Positions 1 to 8,572 of a stretch of DNA of 64,000 nt are shown here, one piece after another. Location: assembly GCF_001439685.1 (NCBI RefSeq), contig NZ_JYLH01000021.1, positions 25,212 to 89,211 on the forward strand, read 5' to 3'. How positions within the stretch are numbered: the stretch's first letter is position 1; the number at the start of each line of letters is the position of its first letter. The translations under genes were made by a program, and so were the position numbers. The DNA comes from Pseudomonas libanensis. Its GTDB lineage: Bacteria > Pseudomonadota > Gammaproteobacteria > Pseudomonadales > Pseudomonadaceae. The notes under the pieces were generated by a model. The model made no database searches, was not told where the DNA came from, and was given only the letters and a program-made list of their open reading frames with translations.

Positions 1-75
1 GAACAAACGTAGGGATTTGCCTGTCAGCGGAAAAAGCTTTTGACGATGGCAGGAGGGGAAGCACAAGGCTTTTTA

Positions 76-101
76 GTAGGAGCGAGCAAGCTCGCTCCTA
101 C
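76..101. repeat. REP palindrome
   Basis: A perfect 12-bp inverted repeat (arms 76-87 and 90-101) separated by AA, of the gtaggagcgagc REP type common in fluorescent pseudomonads. It lies just beyond the stop codon of the TonB receptor gene on the minus strand, so it could also act as a 3' mRNA-stabilising or terminating hairpin. Confidence 0.8.
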
Positions 102-115
102 AGGAGGGGCAGTGC

Positions 116-2602
116 CTAGAAGTTGCCTTTGAGGCTCAGCGTCAGGTTGCGCGGCTCTCCGTAGAGATTGCCCCAACCCGCTGTGCCTACGGTCTGGTAG
201 TAGTTTTTATCAAACAGGTTGTTGCCGTTGAGCGCCACGGTCCAGGTGTCGTCCACCTGATACGCCAGGCGCGCATTCCACAACGCATACCCGGCTTGTT
301 CAAGCTTGATGGTTTGCAGCCGGTAGTTGCTGCTTTGGGCGTTAACCCCTGCACCGACTGTCCATTTCGACAGCGCACCGTCCAACTGGTAGTCGCCCCA
401 CAACCTGAGCATATGCCGTGGCACGTAGGTGTTGGAGACCGCGCCTTCGGCTGTGCTGTCGATGTTCTTCAGGTTCTTGGTCTGCGTGTAGGTATAGCCG
501 CCGAACACTTGCAGGCGTTCGAGCAACTCACCGCTCATCTCGGCTTCCACCCCTTGGGCGCGAACTTTGCCTGTGTCGGTGTAGCAGTAGCCGTCGGAGG
601 AGCTGCCGCAACGGGTCTCGAAGTCGGTTTGGGCGGCATTCTTTTCGATTGCGCGGAACACTGCCAGGGAGCTGTTCAAGCGCCCGTCAAACCACTCACC
701 CTTGATGCCAAGCTCATAGTTCTCGCCCATTTTTGGCTTGAGGGCCGAACCGCTGACCGTGGCGTAGGAGCTTTGTGGCTGGAAAATATCGGCGTAGCTG
801 GCGTACACCGAGAGATTGTCATTGAGGTCATAGATCAACGCGCCAAACGGCGTTACCACGCCGGTTTCCTTGGTGCGTGCGTCTTGATCGGCCCACTCGC
901 CCCACGCCAGGTTCAGGGACTTGCGGCGGTTTTCGTACCAACTGACGCGACTGCCGAGGACCAGCATCAGGGGCTCGGCCAGGCGCAGGCGCAAGGTGGC
1001 GTAGGCGCCGTATTGCGTGGCGGTCTCGTTGACCGTGCCGCCTCGGTACATGTTGGGCCAGAACGTGTCGTCGGCAGGTTCCGGGAAGTGGTGATTGGGG
1101 TTGAAAACGCTTTGGCGCTGAGGCAGGTTGCGGATCGCGTAGACGTCGTCCTGGGTGCCGCGACTGCCGTTGGCGCCGAGGATCAATTCATGTTGCAGGC
1201 CAAACGCCTCGAATTGGCCGTCGATATAGGCATCCAGGCCGTAATCTTTGTGATCGTAATCCAGCAGTGCGGCGTAGCTGGTGAGGGTGGGGGCCGGGTC
1301 GCCATAGTCCACGGTGCTTTCGCTGGCGGCGTATTTGATATCTTGCAGGTTGCGGCTATGCACGGCGCTGACTTTGAGCTTCCAGGCGTCATTGAAGTGA
1401 TGGGTCACATCGGCGAACAGCGTGGTGCGCTGGCTTTGCCAGTCGTTCCAGGCCTGGCCCAGGCAGGTGGAGCGGCTCAGGCCGAGGCTTTTGCCGTCGC
1501 GGTAGCGCGGCAGGCCGCTCCAGCATGGCGTGGCGTCGACATCCTCATGGCTGGCACCGAAGCCCAGGGTGGTGTCGGGTGTGACATCCATGTCCAGGGC
1601 TGCGTAAAACGCTTGGTCCTGGCGCTTGGCAAGGTCCATGTAGGAACCGCGATTCTGTTGGCTGACCGCCGCGCGGCCACGGACCGTGCCGCTGTCGTTC
1701 AACGGGCCGCCGGTGTCGAGCTCGGCGTGGTAATTATCCCAGGTGCCCGCCGACAGCCCGAGGCTGGTGGTGGGAGTAGCCTGGGGCCGCTTGCGCACGA
1801 AGTTCACCGCACCACTTGCGGTGCCGGCGCCCTTGAGCATGCCGGCGGCCCCCTTGAGCACTTCCACCCGGTCATAAATCGCCATGTTTGCGCTGAAACT
1901 GTCGGCCTGTATGTAATCCTTGCCGATGTCCAGCGGCACGCCATCGAACTGGTACTGGCCGAGCATCTTGAAGCCCCGGGAGTAGAAATACTTGCCGCCC
2001 ATGGGCGATTCGTAGCTGGTAATGCCTGGCGTGCGCTCCAGCAATTGGTCGATGGTGGTGATGTTCTGGTCATCCATCAGCTTGCGGGTCATCACGCTCA
2101 CCGATTGCGGGGTGCGTCGCAGGCTCTGTTCACCCTTGCCGATGGTCACCGCACCGGTGGTGTAGGAGCCGCTGCCTTCGGTGGTGGCCCCCAGGCGATC
2201 GCCAGTGATGGTGGTGGCGCCCAGGTTCAGCGCCGAACCGTCCTGCTGCTGAGGCAACAACAACCAAGCGTTCTGGCCCTGGCTTTGAGCCTGCAACCCC
2301 TGGCCCTGAAGCAACCGGCTCAGGGCCGATTGTGGGTCCAGGGTGCCGTTCAACCCCGGGCTGTTTTTGCCGGCCACACTGCCTGCGTCATATGACAGGC
2401 TGATACCGGCCTGCCGCGCAAATTGATCAAGGGCGCCGGCCAGAGGGCCAGGGGCAATATTCCAGGCGCGGGCCGGGCGCTCGTTGCCGGGCTCTTGAGC
2501 ACTTGCGGTATAGGGCAGGGCGCTGGCCGCCACGCTCGCGCCGAGGAGAAGGGCGTTGACGGCGTGCCTGAAAGGTGAACGTTTGGAGGGGAACGCTTGC
2601 AT
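116..2602 (-). CDS. TonB-dependent siderophore receptor with signalling (STN) domain
   Basis: An 828-residue outer-membrane receptor for a ferric siderophore. It has a cleavable signal peptide (about residues 1-35, ending ASAQ), then a secretin/TonB short N-terminal signalling domain (about 45-120). A plug domain follows (about 160-270, with RTPQSVSV and the GAAGMLKGAG segment), then a 22-strand barrel ending in the terminal Phe of outer-membrane proteins. The STN domain means it signals to the FecR/FecI pair directly upstream (2708-4166), so it is a transducer like FpvA, FoxA or FiuA. The siderophore cannot be read from the sequence. Cys pairs in extracellular loops (PCWSG...STCLG, and RCGSSS...YCYT) are typical of such receptors. 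The 105-bp gap to fecR suggests transcription by the cognate sigma factor. Confidence 0.93.
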   Translation of the reverse strand: MQAFPSKRSPFRHAVNALLLGASVAASALPYTASAQEPGNERPARAWNIAPGPLAGALDQFARQAGISLSYDAGSVAGKNSPGLNGTLDPQSALSRLLQGQGLQAQSQGQNAWLLLPQQQDGSALNLGATTITGDRLGATTEGSGSYTTGAVTIGKGEQSLRRTPQSVSVMTRKLMDDQNITTIDQLLERTPGITSYESPMGGKYFYSRGFKMLGQYQFDGVPLDIGKDYIQADSFSANMAIYDRVEVLKGAAGMLKGAGTASGAVNFVRKRPQATPTTSLGLSAGTWDNYHAELDTGGPLNDSGTVRGRAAVSQQNRGSYMDLAKRQDQAFYAALDMDVTPDTTLGFGASHEDVDATPCWSGLPRYRDGKSLGLSRSTCLGQAWNDWQSQRTTLFADVTHHFNDAWKLKVSAVHSRNLQDIKYAASESTVDYGDPAPTLTSYAALLDYDHKDYGLDAYIDGQFEAFGLQHELILGANGSRGTQDDVYAIRNLPQRQSVFNPNHHFPEPADDTFWPNMYRGGTVNETATQYGAYATLRLRLAEPLMLVLGSRVSWYENRRKSLNLAWGEWADQDARTKETGVVTPFGALIYDLNDNLSVYASYADIFQPQSSYATVSGSALKPKMGENYELGIKGEWFDGRLNSSLAVFRAIEKNAAQTDFETRCGSSSDGYCYTDTGKVRAQGVEAEMSGELLERLQVFGGYTYTQTKNLKNIDSTAEGAVSNTYVPRHMLRLWGDYQLDGALSKWTVGAGVNAQSSNYRLQTIKLEQAGYALWNARLAYQVDDTWTVALNGNNLFDKNYYQTVGTAGWGNLYGEPRNLTLSLKGNF

Positions 2603-2707
2603 GACCGCGGGATGCTCCTGAGGGAAGTGAATAAAACCGGCCTGTTGATCGGCCTTTCCTTACAGGTCGAGCGGCAATGAGAATTCACCTCATTTATTTT
2701 CAGTCGG

Positions 2708-3658
2708 TTAAACCCGAGCGGAGACGGTCACCCAGTAACGGCTGCGGTAGGTCACAGCGACCGGCAATGATTGGGCCACCAATTTGAGTACCTGATCGGT
2801 GTCATCCAGTTGGTAGGTGCCCGAGACCCGCAGCCCGGCCACCGCTTCGCCGCAACGCACCAGCCCATTGCGGTAACGGCCCAGTTCGGCGAGAAAGTCA
2901 TCCAGGCGCATGTCGTGGGCGCTGATCACACCGTCACTCCAGGCCCAGGGGTCGAGGCCATTGGAGGGGGATGGGTGGACGCCGCTGCGGTTGAGCAGCA
3001 CCTGTTCGCCGGGCTTGATCACTTGGCGTGCAGTGATGTCATGGCTGTCGGAAAATACCGCCACCGCTCCCTGTTGCACGGCCAACAACGTGCCTGCCGG
3101 CTCTTCGCGCACCAGCAAGCGCGTGCCGAGGGCGCGCAGGTAACCGTCGCGGGTGTGCACCCAGAAGGGGCGCTGGTCGGCACCGGTATTGATCAGCACT
3201 TCGCCCTGACGCAGGTCCACCAGCCGCCGTTCGGCGTTTAACGCGATATCGATGGCGCTGGCGCTGTTGAGCTGGACTTTGCTGCCATCGCCCAATGCCA
3301 CCCAGCGCCGCTCACCGGTGGCGGTGCGATAGTCGGCCATAAACGCGGGCAGCGGTGTGTAGTCGCGGCCCAGCCAGGCCAAGCCAGCGGCGCCGGCACA
3401 CAGCCCCAGCACCTTCAAGCCTTCACGCCGACTGATGCGTTGGCGCGCGCCATCGAGTGCATGGCGACTGACATGCGCCGGCAGGTGCTTGAAATCGTCA
3501 TCCATGGCCGCCACCCGCTGCCAGGCCCGCTGATGTGCTGCGCTGCGCTGCAACCACTGCTCAAAGGCCGCGGTGCTGGCGTCGTCGGCGTTGTTGAAAC
3601 GCAGCTTGATCATCCACTCGATGGCCTGGTCCACCAGGCGCGGGTCAGAGTTCGGCAT
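2708..3658 (-). CDS. FecR-family anti-sigma factor / signal transducer
   Basis: A 316-residue inner-membrane regulator that relays receptor occupancy to the adjacent sigma factor. It has an N-terminal DUF4880 sigma-binding region (about 8-50), one membrane-spanning stretch (about 85-105) and a periplasmic FecR domain plus secretin-like C-terminal region. The ATG at 3658 was chosen because it overlaps the sigma-factor stop codon by 14 bp, giving translational coupling. Longer reading upstream is inside the sigma gene. The membrane segment is preceded by SRREGLK, a twin-arginine-like motif, as known for other FecR proteins (PupR, FoxR type). Confidence 0.9.
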   Translation of the reverse strand: MPNSDPRLVDQAIEWMIKLRFNNADDASTAAFEQWLQRSAAHQRAWQRVAAMDDDFKHLPAHVSRHALDGARQRISRREGLKVLGLCAGAAGLAWLGRDYTPLPAFMADYRTATGERRWVALGDGSKVQLNSASAIDIALNAERRLVDLRQGEVLINTGADQRPFWVHTRDGYLRALGTRLLVREEPAGTLLAVQQGAVAVFSDSHDITARQVIKPGEQVLLNRSGVHPSPSNGLDPWAWSDGVISAHDMRLDDFLAELGRYRNGLVRCGEAVAGLRVSGTYQLDDTDQVLKLVAQSLPVAVTYRSRYWVTVSARV

Positions 3659-4166
3659 AGCGCAACCGATAACAGGCGTGCAGCGCCTTGGACAGGTCAC
3701 GTTCCACCGTGGCCCTGGATACGCCCAGGCGCAGGGCGATCTGCGGGCAGGTCAGGCCGTCCAGTTGTGCCAACAGGAAGGCCTCGCGCACCCGCGGCTT
3801 GAGCTGGTCGAGCAAACGATCGATGCGCTCCAGGCTGTCGAGGATCAGCAAGCGGGTTTCTTCGCTCGGCACTTCGACTTGGGGGAAGTGCGCCAGGCTT
3901 TCCAGATAGGCGCGCTCCAGCTCGCGGCGCCGGTATTGGTCGATCATCAAGCTGCGCGCAATGCTGCTCAAATAAGCCCGCGGCTGCTGCAAGGTCTGGT
4001 GCTTGCGCGCGTTGAGCAGGCGCACGAAGGTTTCCTGCGCCAGGTCGGCGGCGTGTTCACGGCAGCCGGTGCGCCGGCTCAACCAGCCGCGCAGCCAGGA
4101 GTGGTGGGCCTGGTAAAGCTGGCCGATGGCGGCAGGGTCCAGAGGGTGATCGCTCGACATGGTCAT
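3645..4166 (-). CDS. FecI-like ECF sigma-70 factor
   Basis: A 173-residue extracytoplasmic-function sigma factor. Region 2 lies at about residues 14-85 (with DLAQETFVRLL and the RAYLSSIARSLMIDQYRR core), and the region 4 helix-turn-helix at about 115-165 (LDGLTCPQIALRLGVSRATVERDL). It should direct transcription of the downstream receptor gene at 116-2602. Two ATGs two codons apart (4166 and 4160) are both possible; the second has a slightly better distance to GGGA. A Fur-box-like sequence lies about 20 bp upstream, as expected for an iron-starvation sigma factor. Confidence 0.92.
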   Translation of the reverse strand: MTMSSDHPLDPAAIGQLYQAHHSWLRGWLSRRTGCREHAADLAQETFVRLLNARKHQTLQQPRAYLSSIARSLMIDQYRRRELERAYLESLAHFPQVEVPSEETRLLILDSLERIDRLLDQLKPRVREAFLLAQLDGLTCPQIALRLGVSRATVERDLSKALHACYRLRYAEL

Positions 4167-4187
4167 CCCGGCGCAGCAAACTTAATT

Positions 4188-4206
4188 GATAATGTTTCGC
4201 ATTCTA
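4188..4206. promoter_or_regulatory. Putative Fur box upstream of fecI-like gene
   Basis: The 19-mer beginning GATAATG and ending GCATTCTA matches 13 of 19 positions of the consensus GATAATGATAATCATTATC by my own count. It lies 22-40 bp upstream of the sigma-factor start codon, where Fur would repress under iron sufficiency. Confidence 0.6.
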
Positions 4207-4328
4207 GACGTTGATCGTGGCATTCAGCAATCACCTGGTTTTCCGCGCAAGCAATGTATCCAGCACAATTTTTTGTGTGCCCTGCACTCGCCGATTAATC
4301 TGGGCTTTTCCAGGCGGACGGTTCACCC

Positions 4329-4958
4329 ATGATCAGCCTCGTCACTCTTGCGGTTTTTTCCGGCGCTGTTTTGCTGTTGCTGCTGTCACCGGGGCCAAAT
4401 ATGGCGTTTGTGATCAGCCATGGTGTGACCCATGGCTGGCGCGGAGGCTGTGCGTCGGCCCTGGGCATCGCTGTGGCAGACCTGTTGCTGACGGCCTTGA
4501 CTGTCATGGGGGTGACGGCATTGGTCGCCAGTTGGCCGCCAGCGTTTGACTTGATTCGTTACGCCGGTGTGATCTACCTGCTGTGGCTGGTGTTCAAGAC
4601 CTTGCAGAAGCGCCCCGGCCCGGACACTGCGCACGTCGACCGCGTGGCCCTGGGCCGGGTATTTCTACAGGCCATGCTCAACAGTTTGCTCAATCCCAAG
4701 GCGCTGTTGTTTTTCATGGTGTTCCTGCCGCAGTTTGTGCAACCGGAGGCTGGGCCCATCGCCGTTCAATTAATGGTGCTGGGTGGCGTGCTGACGCTGA
4801 TTGCAGGCGTGTTTCACGCGCTGCTGGGGATGTTTGGCGGTGCGCTCAGTCGCCTTTTCGCCAAGCGCTCAAAAAGCGCCTGGCTGCAGAAGTGGGGCCT
4901 GGCGACCGTGCTGATGGTGCTGGCTGTGCGTTTGGCGGTGATGTCTCGTCCTGCCTGA
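4329..4958 (+). CDS. LysE/RhtB-family amino-acid exporter
   Basis: A 209-residue inner-membrane protein with six predicted membrane segments, the normal LysE-family length. The family signature SPGPNMAFV appears near residue 20, and a second conserved block NPKALLFFMVFLPQF near residue 120. The family exports amino acids or their derivatives; the substrate here cannot be told. It is divergent from the iron-signalling sigma gene and stands alone, followed by a REP-rich spacer. Confidence 0.9.
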   Translation: MISLVTLAVFSGAVLLLLLSPGPNMAFVISHGVTHGWRGGCASALGIAVADLLLTALTVMGVTALVASWPPAFDLIRYAGVIYLLWLVFKTLQKRPGPDTAHVDRVALGRVFLQAMLNSLLNPKALLFFMVFLPQFVQPEAGPIAVQLMVLGGVLTLIAGVFHALLGMFGGALSRLFAKRSKSAWLQKWGLATVLMVLAVRLAVMSRPA

Positions 4959-4971
4959 AGACACGCTGGAT

Positions 4972-5088
4972 GTGGCGAGGGAGCTTGCTCCCGTGACGGC
5001 CCGACAGCCGATGCTCATCTACCTGACACCCCACGATCCAACTGTGGGAGCGGGCTTGCTCGCGAAGGCGGCCTGACAGCCGACACAG
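4972..5088. repeat. REP-type repeats
   Basis: Two degenerate REP units, gtggcgagggagcttgctccc and gtgggagcgggcttgctcgcg, each followed by the ...ggc(c)tgacagccgac tail. They follow the LysE gene. No coding potential is seen here. Confidence 0.7.
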
Positions 5089-5093
5089 TTATA

Positions 5094-5135
5094 CCGAGTA
5101 CATATCCATTCCTGCGGTAACGGATATGTACTCGG
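5094..5135. repeat. 14-bp perfect inverted repeat
   Basis: Arms 5094-5107 and 5122-5135 are perfect inverted repeats (CCGAGTACATATCC and its complement) around a 14-base loop. The left arm and loop also occur inside the composite repeat elements at about 34.5 kb and 57.4 kb, where the right arm is absent. From here to 5423 I see only further REP remnants (around 5170-5200) and no gene. Confidence 0.75.
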
Positions 5136-5423
5136 TCTGATCCGGCATCTTGGTCGGCCCTGAAGCAGCCATCGGGAGCAAGCCCCTCCCACAGGTAAAG
5201 CGCCATACCAGGAGATGTGTAGATACTGATGCTGAGATAGCGGTGAATCAGCCAGACATCGGTGACTTCTTACAACGGACTAGGACTCACCCTACAGTCG
5301 AGCACCGAGCCTGGCTTTTTCCCACAACCCTTTAAGGTTGCTGCTAGGAATGGTCATCACTAGTCTTCCCCAGTCGCTGCCAATTCAGCGACCGGACGTG
5401 AGAAATCCGAACTACTCCATTGG

Positions 5424-5606
5424 CGCAAAAGCGCTCACCGTATACAGTGCACGCGCTTTTCGGCTCGCTGTTATGGCGGCTGTGCGCGGGCACGCTTCGG
5501 CGTGGCCAAGCTCCTGGGGTCTTGGTTTTCTCACTCCGCGTACAGCTGCCACCTTCAGTTCGTGAGAAAAACTCGGTGGTAGTCCATTACTCTCAGGAAC
5601 TACACC
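5424..5606 (+). promoter_or_regulatory. Highly structured leader upstream of DUF6124 gene
   Basis: Five stem-loops can be read by eye in 180 bp. These are AAAAGCGC (5427-5434) with GCGCTTTT (5453-5460); CACGC-TTCG-GCGTG (5491-5504), a UUCG-capped hairpin; CCAAG (5506-5510) with CTTGG (5521-5525); TTTTCTCAC (5526-5534) with GTGAGAAAA (5562-5570), 9 bp; and GTAGT (5579-5583) with ACTAC (5599-5603), whose loop holds the AGGA ribosome-binding site. No open reading frame accounts for this conservation of pairing. It may be a cis-regulatory RNA or a small RNA gene. Confidence 0.55.
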
Positions 5607-5861
5607 ATGATCAAAGACAGCCCCAATCCTCCTTCAGATTCAAACCTGCTCTTCACCCTCCATCCCAACCTCGACACCGAAACCCTGCTGGTCAATGCCT
5701 CCCAGGATCTGGACTCCATCAATGCCATAGCGGCGCACCTGGCCTTTGAGGTTGATGGTTCGCAACGCAGTGTGGTGCTGGGGATCTGCCGGATGGTGGA
5801 GGGCGTTCAGTTGCTGGTTGATCGGGTAGTAGAGGGAGGCGGCGAGACGCGAGCGCAGTAA
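5607..5861 (+). CDS. DUF6124 family small protein
   Basis: An 84-residue acidic cytoplasmic protein that matches the Pseudomonas DUF6124 pattern: a short variable N-terminus, then a helical block with NASQDLDSINAIAAHLAF and a second helix around GICRMVEGVQLLVDRVV. Function is unknown. An AGGA site 8 bases before the ATG lies in the loop of a small hairpin of the structured leader. Related DUF3077/DUF6124 genes occur in several copies in many pseudomonads (recalled, not checked here). Confidence 0.75.
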   Translation: MIKDSPNPPSDSNLLFTLHPNLDTETLLVNASQDLDSINAIAAHLAFEVDGSQRSVVLGICRMVEGVQLLVDRVVEGGGETRAQ

Positions 5862-5935
5862 CGGCGATGCCCGTCAGTTAAGAAGCAGCGCTGTACTGTG
5901 GCGGGGGAGCAAGCTCCCTCACCACGGATGAACAT

Positions 5936-6616
5936 TCAACCCAACCGGGCAGCCGCCCGGGCCACAATCTCCCCACGCACTCTGCGCGACTCCACCGTGC
6001 GCTTGCTGGCTTCCTCCAGCACATGCCTGGGCGCAGTCTCCGGGCTGCCTGAATCGAACGGCGGCGCCGGCGCATATTCGATCTGCAACTGCACCAGTTG
6101 CGCCGCCGCCTCGCTGTACAACTCCGCCGCCAGGGTCAGGGCAAAGTCGATCCCGGCAGTGATCCCGCCGCCGGTCAGCAGATTGCCGTCACGTACTACA
6201 CGCCCTTGTACCGGGATGGCACCGAGCGGCGCGAGCAGGTGGTGGTAGGCCCAATGGGTGGTTGCCCTGCGGCCGCGCAGCAAGCCCGCAGCTCCGAGCA
6301 CCAGCGAGCCGGTGCATACCGAGGTCAGATAGCGCACGGTTTGCGCCTGGTCCTTGAGGAAGTCCAGGGTTTGCGGGTCTTCCATCAACGCGCCCACGCC
6401 GGCGCCGCCGGGCACACACAGCACATCCAGGGCCGGGCAGTCGGCATAGGTCATGGTCGGTGTGAACACCAGGCCGGTGCTTGAAGTGATCGGCGCCAGG
6501 TCTTTCCATACCAGGTGCAGCTTCACGTCGGGTAGTGAACCAAGCACGTCATAGGGGCCGGTAAGGTCCAGTTGCTGGATGCCGGGGAACAACAGGAAAC
6601 CGATGTGCAAGGTCAT
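5936..6616 (-). CDS. inhA: Isonitrile hydratase (DJ-1/PfpI family)
   Basis: A 226-residue DJ-1/PfpI-fold enzyme that hydrates isonitriles to N-substituted formamides. The nucleophile Cys101 sits in the elbow SVCTGS, at the same number as the catalytic Cys of P. putida InhA. The N-terminus (HIGFLLFPGIQQLDLTGPYD) and the GGGITAGIDFAL segment closely resemble that enzyme as I remember it. Length is normal. It is divergent from a GlxA-type regulator (6707-7675) with a 90-bp gap, which makes that regulator a candidate controller. Confidence 0.88.
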   Translation of the reverse strand: MTLHIGFLLFPGIQQLDLTGPYDVLGSLPDVKLHLVWKDLAPITSSTGLVFTPTMTYADCPALDVLCVPGGAGVGALMEDPQTLDFLKDQAQTVRYLTSVCTGSLVLGAAGLLRGRRATTHWAYHHLLAPLGAIPVQGRVVRDGNLLTGGGITAGIDFALTLAAELYSEAAAQLVQLQIEYAPAPPFDSGSPETAPRHVLEEASKRTVESRRVRGEIVARAAARLG

Positions 6617-6706
6617 GAATCAAGCTCCGATTAAAGGGTGGACGACCTCACTGTAGAAGCCTAGGCTTTGGCGCATACGCCATTAAGCCCACGAATCACG
6701 CCAATC

Positions 6707-7675
6707 ATGCCCAGAATCATCTACGTACTCGCCTTTGATAATGCCCAGGTGCTCGATGTGACCGGGCCGCTGCAAGTGTTCGCGTCGGCCAATGACCTGG
6801 CGCGCCAGCGTGGCTTGCCGTTGCCCTATGCGGCGAGTGTGATTGCAGCGCAGGCTGGGCCGGTGATGACGTCTGCCGGGTTGGCCTTACTGGCCGAGCC
6901 GCTGCCCGCGATCGACACACCGTGTGACACGCTGGTGATCGCCGGAGGTTGGGGCGTGTACGGAGCTGCCGAAGACCCGGCGCTGGTGCACTGGGTGCGG
7001 GGAAAATCCCGGCACTCCCGGCGCATGGCTTCGGTCTGCACCGGGGCCTTTCTGCTGGCCGCCAGTGGTTTGCTCGATGGTTGCCGCGTGGCCACGCACT
7101 GGACGCGCTGTGAAGAACTGGCGCGCAAGTATCCGGCGCTGACGGTGGAGGCCAATCCGATTTTCATCCAGCAGGGCGCGGTGTGGACCTCGGCCGGTGT
7201 GACCGCCGGGATCGACCTGTGCCTGGCCCTGGTGGAAGAGGATTTGGGGGGTGCCTTCGCCCTGGAAGTGGCGCGCCACCTGGTGGTGTTCCTCAAGCGC
7301 CCAGGCGGTCAGTCGCAATTTAGCGTGACGTTATCCCTGCAAAAGAGCGACAGCCGCTTTGCCGAATTGCACGCCTGGATCGCCGAACACCTGACACTGG
7401 ATCTGAACATCGCCACCCTGGCGGCGCAGGCCGGCATGAGCGAACGTAGCTTTGTGCGCCACTACCGCGCCGACACCGGCCAGACCCCGGCGCGCGCCGT
7501 CGAACTGATCCGTATCGAAAGCGCACGCCGGCAGTTGGCAGACAGCACCACCCCGATCAAGCGCATCGCCCTGCAATGCGGCTTTGGCTGTGAAGAGACA
7601 TTGCGCCGCAGCTTCCTGCGCGCCCTGTCGGTGACGCCCCAGGCTTATCGGGAGCGTTTTTCAGCGCTGCAGTAA
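6707..7675 (+). CDS. GlxA-family transcriptional regulator (DJ-1/PfpI + AraC HTH)
   Basis: A 322-residue regulator with an N-terminal DJ-1/PfpI-like domain (about 1-170, containing SVCTGAFLLAASGLL and TSAGVTAGIDL) and a C-terminal AraC/XylS double helix-turn-helix (about 215-315, ending RRSFLRALSVTPQAYRERF). The ATG at 6707 was chosen because it starts directly at the conserved PRIIYVLAFDNAQVLDVTG strand. It faces the inhA gene, whose product shares the DJ-1 fold, and probably controls it. The last 15 bp overlap the convergent hydrolase gene. Confidence 0.88.
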   Translation: MPRIIYVLAFDNAQVLDVTGPLQVFASANDLARQRGLPLPYAASVIAAQAGPVMTSAGLALLAEPLPAIDTPCDTLVIAGGWGVYGAAEDPALVHWVRGKSRHSRRMASVCTGAFLLAASGLLDGCRVATHWTRCEELARKYPALTVEANPIFIQQGAVWTSAGVTAGIDLCLALVEEDLGGAFALEVARHLVVFLKRPGGQSQFSVTLSLQKSDSRFAELHAWIAEHLTLDLNIATLAAQAGMSERSFVRHYRADTGQTPARAVELIRIESARRQLADSTTPIKRIALQCGFGCEETLRRSFLRALSVTPQAYRERFSALQ

Positions 7676-8572
7676 TTCCAGCAAGGCATCCAGCGTGACC
7701 TTTGGCGCTTCCTGGAAAACATTATGGCCCACGCCAGGCAACACGTGCCTTCGATAAAAACCGCTGAAGTGCTCCACATCCTCATCTTCTTGAGAGGGCG
7801 GGCCGACGCCATCGTCGGCACCGCACAATGAAATGCTCGGCACCGAGATCACCGGTTGCGGCACCAATGCCTGCTCGATGAATTCCAATGCGCGATCGCC
7901 CGGCGCATACATGAATCGATGGCGATAGGAGTGAATCACCACCGCGACAAAATCCGGGTTATCAAACGATGGCGCGGTATTGCCGTACAGGCTTGGGCCT
8001 TCACGCCACGTCGGTGACCAGAGCCGCCATAACAATTCGCAGAGTTCACGGCGGTTGGCGGTCAAACCGTCGACCCCGCGCTGGGTGTGAAAGTAATACT
8101 GGTACCACAAACGATGCTCAGTTTGCGCAGCCCGAGGCGTGAGCGACTTGGCGATGTCCTGGATGTTGTAGCCATCGCCGGTCACCAGCCCGCGCACCCG
8201 TTCCGGCCACAGCGCCGCGACAATACACGCGGCGCGCCCACCCCAGTCAAACCCTGCGAGAGTAGCCTGGGATATTGCCAGGGCATCCATGAAATCCAGC
8301 AGGTCCTTGGCCAGCGCCGCCTGTTGGCCGGAGCGCATCACTTGATCGTTGATAAACCGCGTCGGGCCATAACCGCGCAGATACGGCACCAACACCCGAT
8401 AACCACGCTCGGCCAGCGTTGGCGCGATCTCATCGTAGCCGCGTGGGTCGTAGGGGAAGCCATGTAGCAGGATCACCGGCTCGCCTGCGACGGGGCCATG
8501 GGTCTCGTAAGCTACATCCAGCATGGAGGTGCGCACATAGAGCAATGGGGCAGGGGCGTTCAGGGTTGCCAT
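7661..8572 (-). CDS. Alpha/beta hydrolase (epoxide-hydrolase-like)
   Basis: A 303-residue alpha/beta-hydrolase. It has the oxyanion strand HGFP near residue 37 and a nucleophile elbow GFDWGG near residue 108. Asp rather than Ser as nucleophile points to the epoxide hydrolase / haloalkane dehalogenase branch. The catalytic His is in GVGHNVFQEAP near the C-terminus. It is the last gene of a three-gene operon (SDR, GH15, hydrolase), overlapping the GH15 gene by 13 bp. Substrate unknown. Confidence 0.85.
   Translation of the reverse strand: MATLNAPAPLLYVRTSMLDVAYETHGPVAGEPVILLHGFPYDPRGYDEIAPTLAERGYRVLVPYLRGYGPTRFINDQVMRSGQQAALAKDLLDFMDALAISQATLAGFDWGGRAACIVAALWPERVRGLVTGDGYNIQDIAKSLTPRAAQTEHRLWYQYYFHTQRGVDGLTANRRELCELLWRLWSPTWREGPSLYGNTAPSFDNPDFVAVVIHSYRHRFMYAPGDRALEFIEQALVPQPVISVPSISLCGADDGVGPPSQEDEDVEHFSGFYRRHVLPGVGHNVFQEAPKVTLDALLELLQR

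Noticed and set aside
296..2395. 699-codon open frame antisense to the siderophore receptor
   Set aside because: It mirrors the receptor gene codon by codon, has no ribosome site and a composition (Gly/Val/His/Ala-rich) typical of antisense frames in GC-rich genes.
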